A stretch of 64,000 nucleotides of DNA from Medicago truncatula (Eukaryota; Streptophyta; Magnoliopsida; Fabales; Fabaceae). The notes below the pieces were generated by a model that worked only from the letters and a program-made list of their open reading frames with translations, ran no database searches and was not told the DNA's origin. The first letter of the stretch is position 1. Every line of letters starts with the position of its first letter. This document shows, piece by piece, positions 50,321 through 61,240 of this stretch. The stretch is from positions 33,570,762-33,634,761 of the forward strand of contig NC_053042.1 in the NCBI RefSeq assembly GCF_003473485.1, read 5' to 3'. The translations under genes were made by a program, and so were the position numbers.

Positions 50321-50701
50321 TCTTTTTTTAGAGGATTTAAAGTCCAATCTTTAACATTATATTTTGCTCACGTTTGTTGCTAATCTTTTTATCATAAGAT
50401 TTAAAGTTCAATCTTTAACATTATTTTTTGCTCACGTTTGTTGCTAATCTTTTTTTAGAGTATTTAAACTCCAATCTTTAACATTATTATTTTTTTTCTC
50501 ACGTTTGTTACTATCTTTTTTTTAGAGGATTTAGAGTCCAATCTTTAACATTATTTTTTGGTCACGTTTGTTACTAATCTTTTTTTTAGAGATTTAAAGT
50601 CCGATCTTTAACAATATTTTTTGCTCACATTTGTTACTAATCTTTTTTTTAGAGAATTTAAAGTCCAATCTTCACCATTATTTTTTGCTCACGTTTGTTA
50701 C
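50321..50701. repeat. Minisatellite, about 63-bp unit, six copies
   Basis: Each unit has TTTAGAGGATTTAAAGTCCA, ATCTTTAACATTATTTTTTG and CTCACGTTTGTTRCTAATC. Copies start near 50321, 50384, 50446, 50513, 50576 and 50638. It lies within the minus-strand Helitron, near its 5' end. Confidence 0.9.
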
Positions 50702-50804
50702 AATTGATCAAAGGCTAACGAAGAGTAACTTATACTAATAAAATAATATGGAAATACTGTTTTTTGTGGAAGGGATATGAAAATACTTGGAAATCTTTGT
50801 CGGT

Positions 50805-50878
50805 TGTATTGAGGGGAACAACACAGATGTCCAACATAAAATGTATTGAGGGGAACAACACAGATGTACAACATAAAA
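50805..50878. repeat. 37-bp tandem duplication
   Basis: TGTATTGAGGGGAACAACAC and the following bases occur twice in tandem, differing at one base (CCAACAT/ACAACAT). Confidence 0.9.
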
Positions 50879-51425
50879 TCGCTAATAAAAAAATAACATG
50901 AGTTTTTGTTTTGTGCTAGTTTTATGTGAGTTTGATTTGTGGTTAACGGAAGTAAAAGATGGTTAACGGGGACGATCAGTGACATGGATTAGTAATCCAC
51001 GTGTTATTTTATAATTGGCTAACAGTAAGAACAATTCATAAGGAATTGTGCGTAAGTTTTCTCCTTAAATTAAATTTATTCTTATCTCTTTGTTACATGT
51101 GTTATTTCTATTTAAAATTAAAATTAAAATTAAGGGTATTTTTGGAAAGAAAATTCCAACCCAAAAGTGTGTTGAAAAGGGTAGTTTTCTTTATATATAG
51201 TATAGATAATTATAATTAATATATTATAATATTTTTTTTATGATTAATTTTATCAAACAAAAATTGATAATTGTGGTTCGATTGTTTGATTTTTTTGGTT
51301 AAATTAAAAATATTTAAAATTTTGATAATTGCTTATGTAATGTCACATCCAAACACTTCAATTTATTTAAGTACTTTTTAGTGTACATATCCAAACATGA
51401 ATAGCTTATCAAGTATAAAAGCTTA

Positions 51426-51560
51426 TGATGTAAGCTCTAATGATATATGCTCTAATGCTATAATGATATAAGCTCTAATGCTATAATGATGTAAGCTCTA
51501 ATGATATAAACTCTTATGATGTAAGCTCTAATGATATAAGCTCTAATGCTATAAGTTGTT
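51426..51560. repeat. Short tandem repeat TAAGCTCTAATG(ATATAA)
   Basis: Imperfect 15 to 21-bp units of TGATGTAAGCTCTAA and TGATATAAGCTCTAA run for about 135 bp, between ATCCAAACATGAAT and TTATCCAAACGGGG, so the array may be the expanded interior of a PIF-like MITE. Confidence 0.7.
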
Positions 51561-51639
51561 TATCCAAACGGGGCCATATCCTTAATTTTTTGTACATAAT
51601 AGTTATTTTGCAAAATTTAATTTATTTTTAAAAAAAAAT

Positions 51640-53340
51640 TACGGATAATGATCATCATCATCATCAGTGTAATCAATTTCTATGGATAACTAAATAAGTT
51701 ATTTGTTTTTAAAAAATTAATTATGGAAAATGGTCAGATCTGCTAACAATATATAACATTTACTAACAATCTACTCACAATCGAAGTTCAGCAAAATTTC
51801 ATAATTGTCCTTATTAAAACTCATGATCTCTTTAATTTAATGTGCATAATGGTCATTTTGATAAATTTCATTTATTTGTTTTTAAAAAAATTAATGACGG
51901 ATAATTGTCATATCACTTGTGTAACCAGTTTTTACGGAATGGGTTAAAAAAATAATTACGGATAATGGTCAGATCTACTAACAATATATAAAAATCAAAC
52001 TCCATACAAAATTTTAATCGTCCTTATTAAAACTGACGATCGCCGTAATTTTATTTGCATTATGGCCATTTTGCAAAAATTAATTTATTTGTTTTTAAAA
52101 TAATTAATTACGGATAATGGTCATCACAAGTGTAATCAATTTCCACGGATAACTATGGAACTAATTTATTTGTTTTTTTAAATAATTAATTACGGATAAT
52201 TCCAATATTTTTATCATATTTTGCTGGACTTCAATTTTTATATATTGTTAGTAGAGTTTGCAAAATGACCATTATGCACGTAAAGTTAAGGAGATGAGTT
52301 TTAACAAGGAAAATTATGAAATTTTGTTAAACTTCGATTTTTATATATTGTTAGTAGAAATTTTATGTGTATGATGGTCATTTTTCAAAATTTAATTTAT
52401 TTGTATTTTAAAAAATTAATTACCGATAATTGTCATCACAAATGTAACAAATTTCCACGGATAACTATGAAGCTAATTTATTTGTTTGTTAAAAAATTAA
52501 TTACAAATAATGATCACATCTACTAACATTATAATTATAATAAAAATTAAAGTCAAGCAAAATTTCTTAATCATTCTTATTAAAACTGGGGATCTCCTAA
52601 ATTTAATATGCATAATGGTTATTTTGTAAAATTTCATTTATTTAGTTTTTTTAAAAACATTAGTTACAGATAATGGTCATTAAAGGTGTAACCAATTTCT
52701 TCGGAATGGAAGTGAGACCATCCAGAATGGTGGGTGCTTAACCTATTTAGCACAATATTAAATAGGCACCCCCACTGTGGAGCAAAATATATGGGTGTAT
52801 ATGGAGAAGGGTGGCTATGAAAGTACCCTCTCTCTTCATTTTTTGTTGGTCATATTTAATGAGTCTTAATAATTTAAATAAATTTTGTTGAAATGTAGTG
52901 ATATATATTTATTTCTGGGACCTAGTTAATAATTTCTTTTAAGATGCTGGGTTGGAGAAAATTGGTGTTTATTAAGTATTACCGAAAAATTAATGATGTA
53001 GACACAGGTGGTTCATTTAAGCACCCAATTTTGGGTGCTCTATTGTGGATGGTCTAAGTTATTTGTTTTTTTTTTAAAATTAATTACAAATAATGGTCAG
53101 ACTTACATATATTATGCATTGTCCATATCAACTAAGTTAAGCTCACGAAGACAATCTTCTTAATTTTATTTACATATTGATCATTTTGAATAATTTAATT
53201 TAATTTATTTAAAAAAAATCATTTCAGATAGTGGTCATCACAAGTGTAACCAATTTTCACTGATAACTTTGAAACTAATCTATTTGTTTATAATTTTTTT
53301 TTTTTACGGATAGTTCCGATATTTTATCATATCTACTTTC
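51640..53340. repeat. Degenerate tandem array (about 230-250 bp unit)
   Basis: Blocks with TTAATTACGGATAATGGTCA, GTGTAACCAATTTCCACGGA, CAAAATTTCATAATCGTCCT and GCATAATGGTCATTTTGCAA recur from 51640 to 53340, at least five times, with strong divergence. No open frame. A MITE at 52710 interrupts it. This could be an old satellite or the inside of a larger decayed element. Confidence 0.65.
52710..53056. mobile_element. MITE within the tandem array
   Basis: The ends AGACCATCCAGAATGGTGGG and TGCTCTATTGTGGATGGTCT are near-complementary over about 18 bp. GGTGGGTGCTTAA and AAGCACCCAATTTTGGGTGC lie inside. No clear target duplication. Confidence 0.65.
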
Positions 53341-54202
53341 TCATGTATAGGTATATAAAATTTGTTTATGTAGATATGAACCTTTAAAATCTGCAACAGG
53401 AACGGTGCAAATATTGAATGGTGTTTTACATATAAATTAATTTTTTTATTAATATAAATACTACATTAATATTGATATTTTAAAAATAGTCACGATTTTT
53501 CAAAATTTTATCATATCGACTATCACATATCAGTACATAAAAATTTTCTTCTGCATATATAAACATAAAATCCTCAACGAGTGTGGTTTGAATATTTAAC
53601 GGTGTTCTAAATATAAAATAAAATTTTATTTAATAGACACATTACATTAATGTGAAGTAAAATAATATCACAAAAAATGGGGGTTTGAATTGTGATCTAA
53701 TAAAAATTACCAATGAAAATTTCTCAAGTGATTACTTGGATTGATTAGTTAATAAACAATAATAACAGTGGAGCGTGTGATATTGAAAAATAAAGAGAGA
53801 TATGGAAAGAAAATTCACACACAAATAACTATCACATAATACTGTGAGATTTTCCAATATGTAGTCGAGTAATAATTATATCTCAACTAAGTCTTTTTTT
53901 AGACCACTTCTTCGATCTATACAATTTCTTTCTTTTCACCTATTTTAGCTTCACACTACCTTTTACAAATAACTATCACATTTCTTGATAGACTTTTGTT
54001 ATTGCTTTGATTTGTTTTTGGCCTTTGTAAAGAATTGAAATAAAAGAGTTGCTGTTGGATTTCTTGATGAGAGAATCTTTAAGATTTCTTGATGAATAAA
54101 AACCAAGTGTATGGATATTGCTTCAAAATGACTCGATATGTTCTCCTTTGAATGGCCTATTTATAGAGGAGAGAGTGATCCTTGCTGATGAGAATAAGTG
54201 AG
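53341..54202. other. Intergenic DNA
   Basis: No gene was recognised. Sequence at 53640-54180 has leader-like short frames but no family features. Confidence 0.35.
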
Positions 54203-54954
54203 CTTGCAAATAGGGATGGATCCATATTGAAACATGGTGTGGCACTTGCCACACCAGATTATTATCCATTTTTTAATAGGTATGTACACCTATAATAGTT
54301 TAAAGGTATATGATAAATATTATTTCGTGCAAATTATGATAACTTGTAAAGCGTGTCCTAGTGGTAACTATCAAGGGTTCTTTGCTTCAGTGTTTTTCCA
54401 TAATAATTTTTGCATTTCTCTTGATTTTTTTTAATTGTCAGCAGTGAACTTTGCGCTCATTGGGAGTTTTAGAAAAACATCCTTAGAAAAACACTTTTTT
54501 ATGTGATGAATTATTTATAAAATATTCTTTTTTATTATTGTTGATTTTAAGTTATTTGGAGTGCATAGAGAATTAATTTAAGGCATTTAGTTCAATTTTT
54601 TTATGATTAACTTAATGCTTATTACAACTTAAATTTTGTGTTTTTATCTTACAGTTTTAGTTTATTCTAGTGTCCCACCTAATTTTTTTTTCCATGACTC
54701 CGTTACCGTTTTATGTCAAGACACTAATAACACTTACATGTTCAGATGTTTGGGTTTCACTAATTACAATGGAAGAATTTTTTTCTCTAATACTATTGTA
54801 TTGTAGTTGCAGTTTCGTCTATAGACGATTTTTATTTTAAATGTATTGAATCAAACAATGTTATTTATTATTTTTAGTATAATTTAATTCATAAATTCTT
54901 TCATATTTTTGCCACACTAAAATACAATGTCTGGATCCGCCCCCTGCTTGCAAG
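54203..54954. mobile_element. hAT-like non-autonomous element (736 bp)
   Basis: Element 54211-54946 has ends TAGGGATGGATCCATATTG and ATGTCTGGATCCGCCCCCTG. Flanking octamers are CTTGCAAA and CTTGCAAG (7 of 8 identical). GTGTGGCACTTGCCACACCA forms a small internal palindrome near the left end. No transposase frame. Confidence 0.82.
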
Positions 54955-55288
54955 GAACATAAGTGGAATATAATGTGTGCCACATCATTAGAGGTCTTTA
55001 ACAGTTTACTAAAATCTCAAACCTTGGGAAAACTTTCGGCTGAAACACCCAAGCCATATACTACCCTCAATTTTCCACGTGAATGGTATTTTTAGAGTGC
55101 CACCTTGAAAATCTTGAATAGTGGCGTGTTGTTGCTTTTGTACAAACAGGTACTACTTTCGTCTTCTAACATCATGCAAAATGAAACTTAAAATCTTTGT
55201 ACTTTTTTAAAATTGTGGGACCCTTTTCATTTTTCCTTATTGATGTGTTGTTGAGTTCTTATTTATCCATGTGCTTTTACAAGTAGTT
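54955..55288. other. Intergenic DNA
   Basis: No feature was recognised. Confidence 0.4.
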
Positions 55289-56111
55289 CTAGGCTCTGTT
55301 TGGTAAAAATAGCGGATAGCTGATAAGCTAGCTGATAACTTTTAGCTTATAAGCTGTTTGGTAAAAATAGCGGTTCAACTAGCTGATAAATGTAAAATGA
55401 CATAAAGGGTATTCTTAATTCATAATAAAAATTATATCATTAATTTAAGTATTTGTAATTTTGTAAACTAATTTTTCTTTAAAAAAATACTTTAAATTTA
55501 TTAATTTAATATATCCTATGTATTATAAATTAAATTAAATTTTATTCACTAAAATTTTATCTTATATTTATTATCATTTAAATGTTTCTACTTTATAAAG
55601 AAAATAACATTTACCTCAAAAACAAAAAAAAAAAGGTAGCACTAATAGAGCAATACTAATAACAGAGAATAAAGAAAATAACACTTACCTCAAAAAAATA
55701 AAAATAAAAAGTAACACTAATAGAATAATAGTATTTTGTTTCGTAAAAAAAACGAAGGTATATATTTTTTCAAAAAAAAAAAAAAAAAGGTCAGCTGATA
55801 TATATACAAAAATTGGAATAAAGGGATAGTAGTCTTTATTACGTAGCTTATTATAAAAATTATAATGGATAAAAATACAATTTAAATGAAATAATAAGGG
55901 TAAAATTGGAAGAAAAAGTGAGAAGCTATAAGCTATAAGCTCAAACGCTACTTGGAATAGCTTCTGAAAAATAGCTTATAAGCTCGTGAAATAAGTTATA
56001 AGCTCATGGTGAAAAAGTGTTACCAAACAGAGCTTTTTTTGTCAAACAAGCTTATAAGCTATAAGCTAAAAATTAAAAGCTCTTATTTTGGGTTTACCAA
56101 ACAGAGCCCTA
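55289..56111. mobile_element. PIF/Harbinger-like MITE, copy 2 (817 bp) with CTA duplication
   Basis: Element 55292-56108 has GGCTCTGTTTGGTAAA and TTTACCAAACAGAGCC ends, flanked by CTA on both sides. It is nearly identical to the 32871 copy over its whole length; differences are mainly in A-tract lengths and small deletions near the left end. Confidence 0.9.
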
Positions 56112-56467
56112 GTATCCAAAAGAAGAAGCATGCTATCTCATAAGTTCCTTTTGCAATATAATATTTTGACTTGTAACGTGTGATCTCACACCTTAATGCA
56201 ATATTCAGCACCTTAATTTGTCTTTTTAGAAGTTGACTTTTAGCAAATGAATCTGTAGTCATAAATTCAGAACCGAAAATAAAAAATGGCTTTGCTATAT
56301 TCATGTTGTAATTAACAATAACGAATATGATGGTATTAGTACATTTTGTCGAAGTGCAATTGATAAAATAACACATCATTTTTCTTTTAACGAAAATGTT
56401 TCATTCATGTCAGAAAAAGTGCCAATATAGAATATTGCAATGGTTCAAGAAAAAAAAAATCTAGCTT
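56112..56467. other. Intergenic DNA
   Basis: The minus-strand frame at 56083-56379 overlaps the MITE end and has no family features. Nothing is called. Confidence 0.4.
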
Positions 56468-56767
56468 AAATAGTAGCCTTAATTGCACTTTTGGACCTCT
56501 ATCTTTTCAAAAGTTGCGGTTATAGACCCCTAACTAATTTAAATACAAAACAGCCCCTTATGTTTTGATTCTTTGACAGTTTTGGACCCCCAAGGCAAAA
56601 AAAAAAAAAAAAAAGACACGTGGCACCTCACTTAGAGCGCCACGTCAGCGTTGACCGAGTCAACAATGGACTGAGGGTCCAAAACTGCCAAAGAATCAAA
56701 ACATAGGAGGCTGTTTTGTATTTAAATTAGTTAGGAGTCCAAAAGTGCAATTAAACCTAAATAGTAG
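56468..56767. mobile_element. MULE-type MITE with perfect 9-bp TSD
   Basis: A 282-bp element (56477-56758) is flanked by AAATAGTAG (56468-56476, 56759-56767). Arms TTAATTGCACTTTTGGACC and GGAGTCCAAAAGTGCAATTAA continue inward (CCCCTTATGTTTTGATTCTT against its complement). The centre holds GACACGTGGCACC and GCGCCACGTCAGCG. Confidence 0.9.
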
Positions 56768-57630
56768 TCACAAAGACATACATATATCAGTACATAGAGA
56801 CAGAAATTAAAAACAAGATAGAACATAAACAAATAATAAAAATAGCAGCTAGTTTTGCCAAAAGCTAATTCATTTTCTCCCTCATTATCATCGCAAAAAG
56901 GCAGAGGGAGTGGCCCTGGAACTGATATGCACAAACGATCAAGCTTGGTAATGGGTGAAATCGCCATGAAAAGTGGGGTAGACAGGAACCGATGGTTTGA
57001 GACCAAAAGGACATTTGACACACAGTTCATTGACAATCCAATCCCTTAGGTTGGCATCGTTCAAATTTTTTAAAGGACATCATGTTGTACATTATTTCGA
57101 ATTTTTTAAATGTGTCAAATTTTGGTGGCTGATCAGCTTGGTTTGGAGCGACAGGTTTGCTAGTGCGTATCAAAGTTGCCGAATTTGTAGGCAGAGGAGG
57201 AAGTGACATATCATCAAGGAAAGTTTGCTTGAGGGAGATAAAGGTACCAATGGAGGAGCTAGGTGTCTTGAGAAAGGAGTTGAGAAGGTCCGAACCAAAA
57301 ATCGAAGGTGGACGACTTTCATGGTTCATACCGAAATGAATTACCAATAATTGGTAAAAGCCATTCTTCAACAATCAACACTACATAATCTTGATGCATG
57401 CTTTGTTCACGTTTTATAGTGGCTCTTTGACATTTTTGCACCATTAATTTTTTATACCAACATCTTTTCAAAGTATAGGAAATCACTTAGAGGAGTGACA
57501 GTAGTGGAGATCTTAAGGTGATGAGTGAGGTGACTTACAAAAATAGTAAATTTAAAGGAATGGAAAAGGTGATTTACTTGAATAATAACAAGGAGTATCA
57601 AAAGCAAACAAAATGGCTTTGTTAGATCAT
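56768..57630 (-). other. Unassigned region with interrupted minus-strand frames
   Basis: Minus-strand frames at 57374-57027 (PPKFDTFKKFEIM near its end) and around 57060-56940 (LRDWIVNELCVKCPFGLKPS in a shifted frame) have non-repetitive composition and could be a frameshifted pseudogene. The FDTFKKF motif recalls the region before the UBC domain in large plant E2 enzymes, but the UBC core is absent. I do not assign it. Confidence 0.2.
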
Positions 57631-57937
57631 ATACACTACTACAAAATACCCCCTTTAATAGCATTCATTTAAGCGTTTAATAGCGCTTGTGAGGTGCTAA
57701 GAAAACCCCCGCTATTATAGGTCAGAACCCTATAATAGCGCTTTCAAAACGCTATTAAATAGACAGGTGTTTCTTAGCGCTTTCAGAAAAGCGCTAACAA
57801 AGCTTTTTTTATGAGCAACCTATATTAGTGGCCGACCAAAAGCGCTAAAATAAGCCTGTCAGTGGTATTTTTGATAGCACTTACTAAAAAGCGCTATTAA
57901 AGTTGTGCTATTAAAGCTAAAAATTGTAGTAGTGATA
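57631..57937. mobile_element. CACTA (En/Spm) non-autonomous element with 3-bp TSD
   Basis: A 301-bp element (57634-57934) starts CACTACTACAAAATACCCCC and ends AAAATTGTAGTAGTG, flanked by ATA on both sides. Subterminal repeats of AGCGCT type (TAGCGCTT, AAAGCGCTAT) occur about ten times, as at CACTA transposase-binding regions. No coding capacity. Confidence 0.93.
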
Positions 57938-58712
57938 CCGTGAAGATAGGGCTGGCACACTCTAAACTGTACTGTCTAGTTTTGCAAGGCTGCAAACTTT
58001 ACAAGTGTACATTAAGCTGCCAAACTTATTTTGAACTGTGAACGATCTTGAAAAAGAAGTCAACAAAAGCAAAGGTAGAGATCGGTCATTGAGAATGGGT
58101 GGTGTAAAATACATGGCAGGATGTTTCCACCGATCCACAACTAAAGAAGAGAATGATTTCAATTTGGTCAATTAAATAAAATTAGAGAAAGAACAATGGA
58201 TTGCTAGAATCTGCTGATGAGACTATGTGAAGGTCCCCCTGCATGTATTTTGAAACCCTCTACCATTTTGTTTAATAGGTAAGGATTTTAGCTACCCGGT
58301 ATCATGTAATTACTGAAAGAATGGATGTGCTATTTTCATTTTGCATTTCAACAATTCCAGGGGCTTCTTCCTTAAAATAAAAAAATAAAAAATTCTAGGC
58401 GCAAATGATTATGTTGCACTTTTCTTTTTTGACTTCTTAATTTTTTCATAAGGTGTGTTATTTGAACAATCATTTCTGTGACAACTTTTAAGATAACCAT
58501 AAATTTACAAAGAAAATATGTATTGACACCGAAACCAAAGCAATAAAGAGAGAAAGTCAAAACATGATGTGAGTATGAGAGAGAAGGTTATAACAAAAGT
58601 TATCATAAAATGGTTGTACAAATATCATTTCTCTTTTTTCATTTCTATCACTTACTTTTGTTGTATTTCGGACGTTTATGATATTTCTAATTGGAAGCGA
58701 GAACCTTATAAT
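57938..58712. other. Intergenic DNA
   Basis: TGGTTGTACAAATATCATTTCTC at about 58610-58633 is the right end of the MITE family seen at 34593; its left end is decayed. No gene was found. Confidence 0.4.
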
Positions 58713-59392
58713 TGTTGGAAAATGCCTCCATAATTTCTCTCATCCGTGAACTTAAAATATGCACTTTAGCAAAAATGTAAAATGACACACAACAAAATTT
58801 TAGTGAGGAAAACCTTCTCAATATGAGTAAGGAACAATCACGGGACTCATAGACCTCTTAAATCTCCACTATAATAATAATGGAATAAAAAATCTTCACC
58901 CTCGGGTGGACCTAACTATGTATCTCAAAAGAATGAGGTGCATTCCTTGACACTTGAATACCAACGTTCAAGACGCTTATTGAATGTTGAAGTCCTGCCG
59001 ATTAACAAGTTTGAATTGCCCCATCCAGAGTAAGATAATTGTTGGAGTTGGAATGTGCATTCCAACTACAACAATTGTCTTACCTTTGAATGGGGTCAAT
59101 TCAAACTTGCTAAACAACATGACTCAAGCATTTCACCCGCCATTCATGTTTTCGTTTGAAAAGAATAAATTTTTGTTAGGCTTGCTTTAGATGATGGTAT
59201 TTAATTGCCAACGGAATGAAGTTCATTCCTTGACACTTAATACATTCATCTAAACCAGTCTAACAAGAATTTAATCTTTTCAAAGGAAAAACATGAATGC
59301 CGAGCGAAATGCTTGAGTCCTGACCGTTTGGCAAGTTTGAATTACCCCATTTCAGAGGTAAGAAGACAATTGTTGCAGTTGTAATGCACCTT
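58713..59392. repeat. LTR-like start and complex inverted repeats
   Basis: TGTTGGAAAATGCC at 58713 and GAGGAAAACCTTCTCAATATGA near 58805 recall Copia LTRs. Arms of about 140 bp at roughly 59040-59200 and 59255-59395 are inverted copies (ATGACTCAAGCATTTC against GAAATGCTTGAGTCCTGA), and a third direct copy begins near 58990. A local palindrome GTTGGAATGTGCATTCCAAC lies at 59046-59065. Confidence 0.5.
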
Positions 59393-60372
59393 GCCCTAAC
59401 TTATGACGATCTTCTAGCGGAATCAAACTTTTGATGATATCTTTAGTTGATCTCAGCAACGTCACCCGCATATCGATCCATTATAGGGGTGTTCAAAACC
59501 GAACCAACCCAATAGAAAAACCGCAAACCGAACCAACCCAAACCGCAAAAAATCGCACTTGGTTCGGATGAGTTCGGATGACTTTTAGACTGAACCGCAC
59601 GGTTCGGTTTGCGGTTTGCATCTCAGCAACCGAACCAAACCAAACCAAACCGCAAAAATACTCAATGTTATTAAACTAAGTAAGTATTGTACTAGCCCAA
59701 TACCAAAGTGAACCCAAGCCCAACACTATCCAGCTATGATAATGTGTTACTTTGGAACTTCAAGTTGTTCTTTTTTGGTTCTTAAATATTATTTTGGTAT
59801 TGTAATGTTATTTTATATAAATAACTTTTATTGGTATTGTAATGCTATTTTGGAACTTCAAGTTCTTTTTTTGAATAATTAAAATTGCTTGGTACTAGTT
59901 GGCAATATTAGAGTTAATGTAATTTTTTTATTTATCTCGCGATTAACCGCATCAACTGAACCAATCCAAACCGCATTGGTTTGGTTTGGATGACTTTTTA
60001 AAAATCAACCAAACCAAACCAAACCGCATGCTTTTTTCTCTCGCGGTTTGGATGATTATTATACTTGAAACCGAACCAAACCGCACCGCGAACACCCCTA
60101 ATCCATTGGAACATGTTGTGCTCCCAAAACATGCTCGTCACGTTTTCGTCGCTCGTTAATTTCACCCAAGTGAATGATACTCTCCCCTCGTCGAGCGTTG
60201 GACGTTTATACCGAACGTGTTCCACCCTCCTTGTGTCTATGGGGTTGACTCCTTGGTTAAATTCAGTCAGTTCATCCTTGAGACCTCTTAACGTTACACC
60301 AAGGCACCGAACCTTCAACCTCTGAGGTTCTCCGCCGTTGAATTGTGCACGAACGTCGATCCACCCCGCCAT
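59393..60372 (-). pseudogene. MULE-transposase-like N-terminal gene split by a hAT element
   Basis: From the ATG at 60372 (context GAAACAATGGCGGGG, just after an acceptor-like TTGTGTAG) the frame reads MAGWIDVRAQFNGG, RLKVRCLGVTLRGLKDEL, RRVEHVRYKRP and DENVTSMFWEHNMFQW. At 60101 it runs into a hAT element. Beyond the element, from 59483, the same frame resumes as WIDMRVTLLRSTKDIIKSL, IPLEDRHKLG, and then enters repeat DNA. I recall this N-terminal type (a beta-rich domain ending with a 'DENV..MF' motif) from plant MuDR/MULE-related proteins, where it precedes the transposase; the assignment is by resemblance. The catalytic domain is absent, so the gene is dead even without the insertion. Confidence 0.6.
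59476..60108. mobile_element. hAT-like element inserted in the MULE-like gene
   Basis: A 617-bp element (59484-60100) has ends TAGGGGTGTTCAAAACCGAA and GCGAACACCCCTA. Flanks ATCCATTA and ATCCATTG match at 7 of 8 bases. Subterminal CCGAACCAAACC/GGTTTGGTTTGG repeats are dense. No transposase frame. Confidence 0.9.
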
Positions 60373-61150
60373 TGTTTCAAATCTACACAATAAAAAATTT
60401 AAAAAAATCGATAAAAAACTCATTCAAACATTTCATCAAACACTTGATGTGCAAATTATATATAGACTCTAAAAATCATAAAAATAACCTTAAAATTATA
60501 AATTATATACTCTTACTAAAATAAAAAAATTAATCATATACTATAACATAAATCATTCAACTTATGTTTAACATAATTTTTTTTGTTATAACGTAAAATA
60601 TAACAAAATTATTCAACTTATATTTACTCTTAAATAAATCATATACTCTTACTAAAATAAAAAAAATAAATATAAAACATCAAATTAAAATATAACCCTA
60701 AAATTTTAAACTATAACATAATCATCATGCAAACATCTTAACTAAATTAATCAACTAACATCTAATCTAAAAATGATTTATAACATGTAAATCTAATTAA
60801 AAACTAAAATAAAAAAAATAAATATAAAACACCAAAATAATAAATAACCCTAAAATTCTAAATTATAACATAAACATCATGCAAATATTTTAACAACATT
60901 AATCAACTAATATCTACTCTAAAAATTAATTATAACATATAAATCTACTCAAAAACTAAAAAATAATAATTCTACTAAAAAACTAACAAATAAAAACATT
61001 TATAATAACTAAAATGTAAGTTAATAACATTATAATTACTTACTTGTGATTTTGTTGAATAAATTTGGTTGGGTTTTTTAGAGAAATTTGTGAGAGAGAT
61101 TTAAAATTTTGAAAGATGAGATGAATAATGGATGAAAGAGCTTCTGCTAG
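60373..61150. repeat. AT-rich region with about 150-bp diverged direct repeats
   Basis: TAAATATAAAACAYCAAA, TAACCCTAAAATTYTAAA and ATCATGCAAAYATYTTAAC recur at about 60660 and 60815, with a weaker copy near 60480. The minus-strand gene's putative intron or leader would run through it. Confidence 0.6.
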
Positions 61151-61240
61151 ATTTATAGCAAAAGATCTTTGACAGTTAACTATTGAGATTTTTCTCATCA
61201 GTTAACTGCAACAGTTTTTGAATTTTTCAACAGTTAACTG
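61151..61240 (-). promoter_or_regulatory. Putative promoter: TATA box plus three CAGTTAACTG sites
   Basis: On the minus strand TATAAAT lies at 61157-61151. Upstream of it are three copies of CAGTTAACT(G): 61173-61181, 61199-61208 and 61231-61240. CNGTTR is the core of plant MYB binding sites, and each site is a near or perfect palindrome. The target is probably the MULE-like gene at 60372, across an AT-rich leader or intron. Confidence 0.4.

Larger units (their letters stand above)
48101..51206 (-). mobile_element. Helitron with decayed Rep/helicase (minus strand)
   Basis: On the minus strand the 5' end is TCTATACTATATATAAAG (from 51206), preceded by A. The 3' end has the hairpin AGACGGGCACGATAGTGCCC (stem of about 10 bp), then GTCTTTCCATTAG at 48101, followed by T. 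The terminal tetranucleotide is TTAG rather than the usual CTRR. A helicase relic (48901-49396) lies in sense and toward the 3' end. The 3,106-bp length is far too short for an intact autonomous Helitron. The interior also has a (AC)n tract at 49400, a minisatellite and a nested TIR element. Confidence 0.82.

Noticed and set aside
50698..51219. Frames of 95 (minus) and 72 (plus) codons near the second Helitron's end
   Set aside because: They cross a tandem duplication and the Helitron terminus, and composition is AT-driven.
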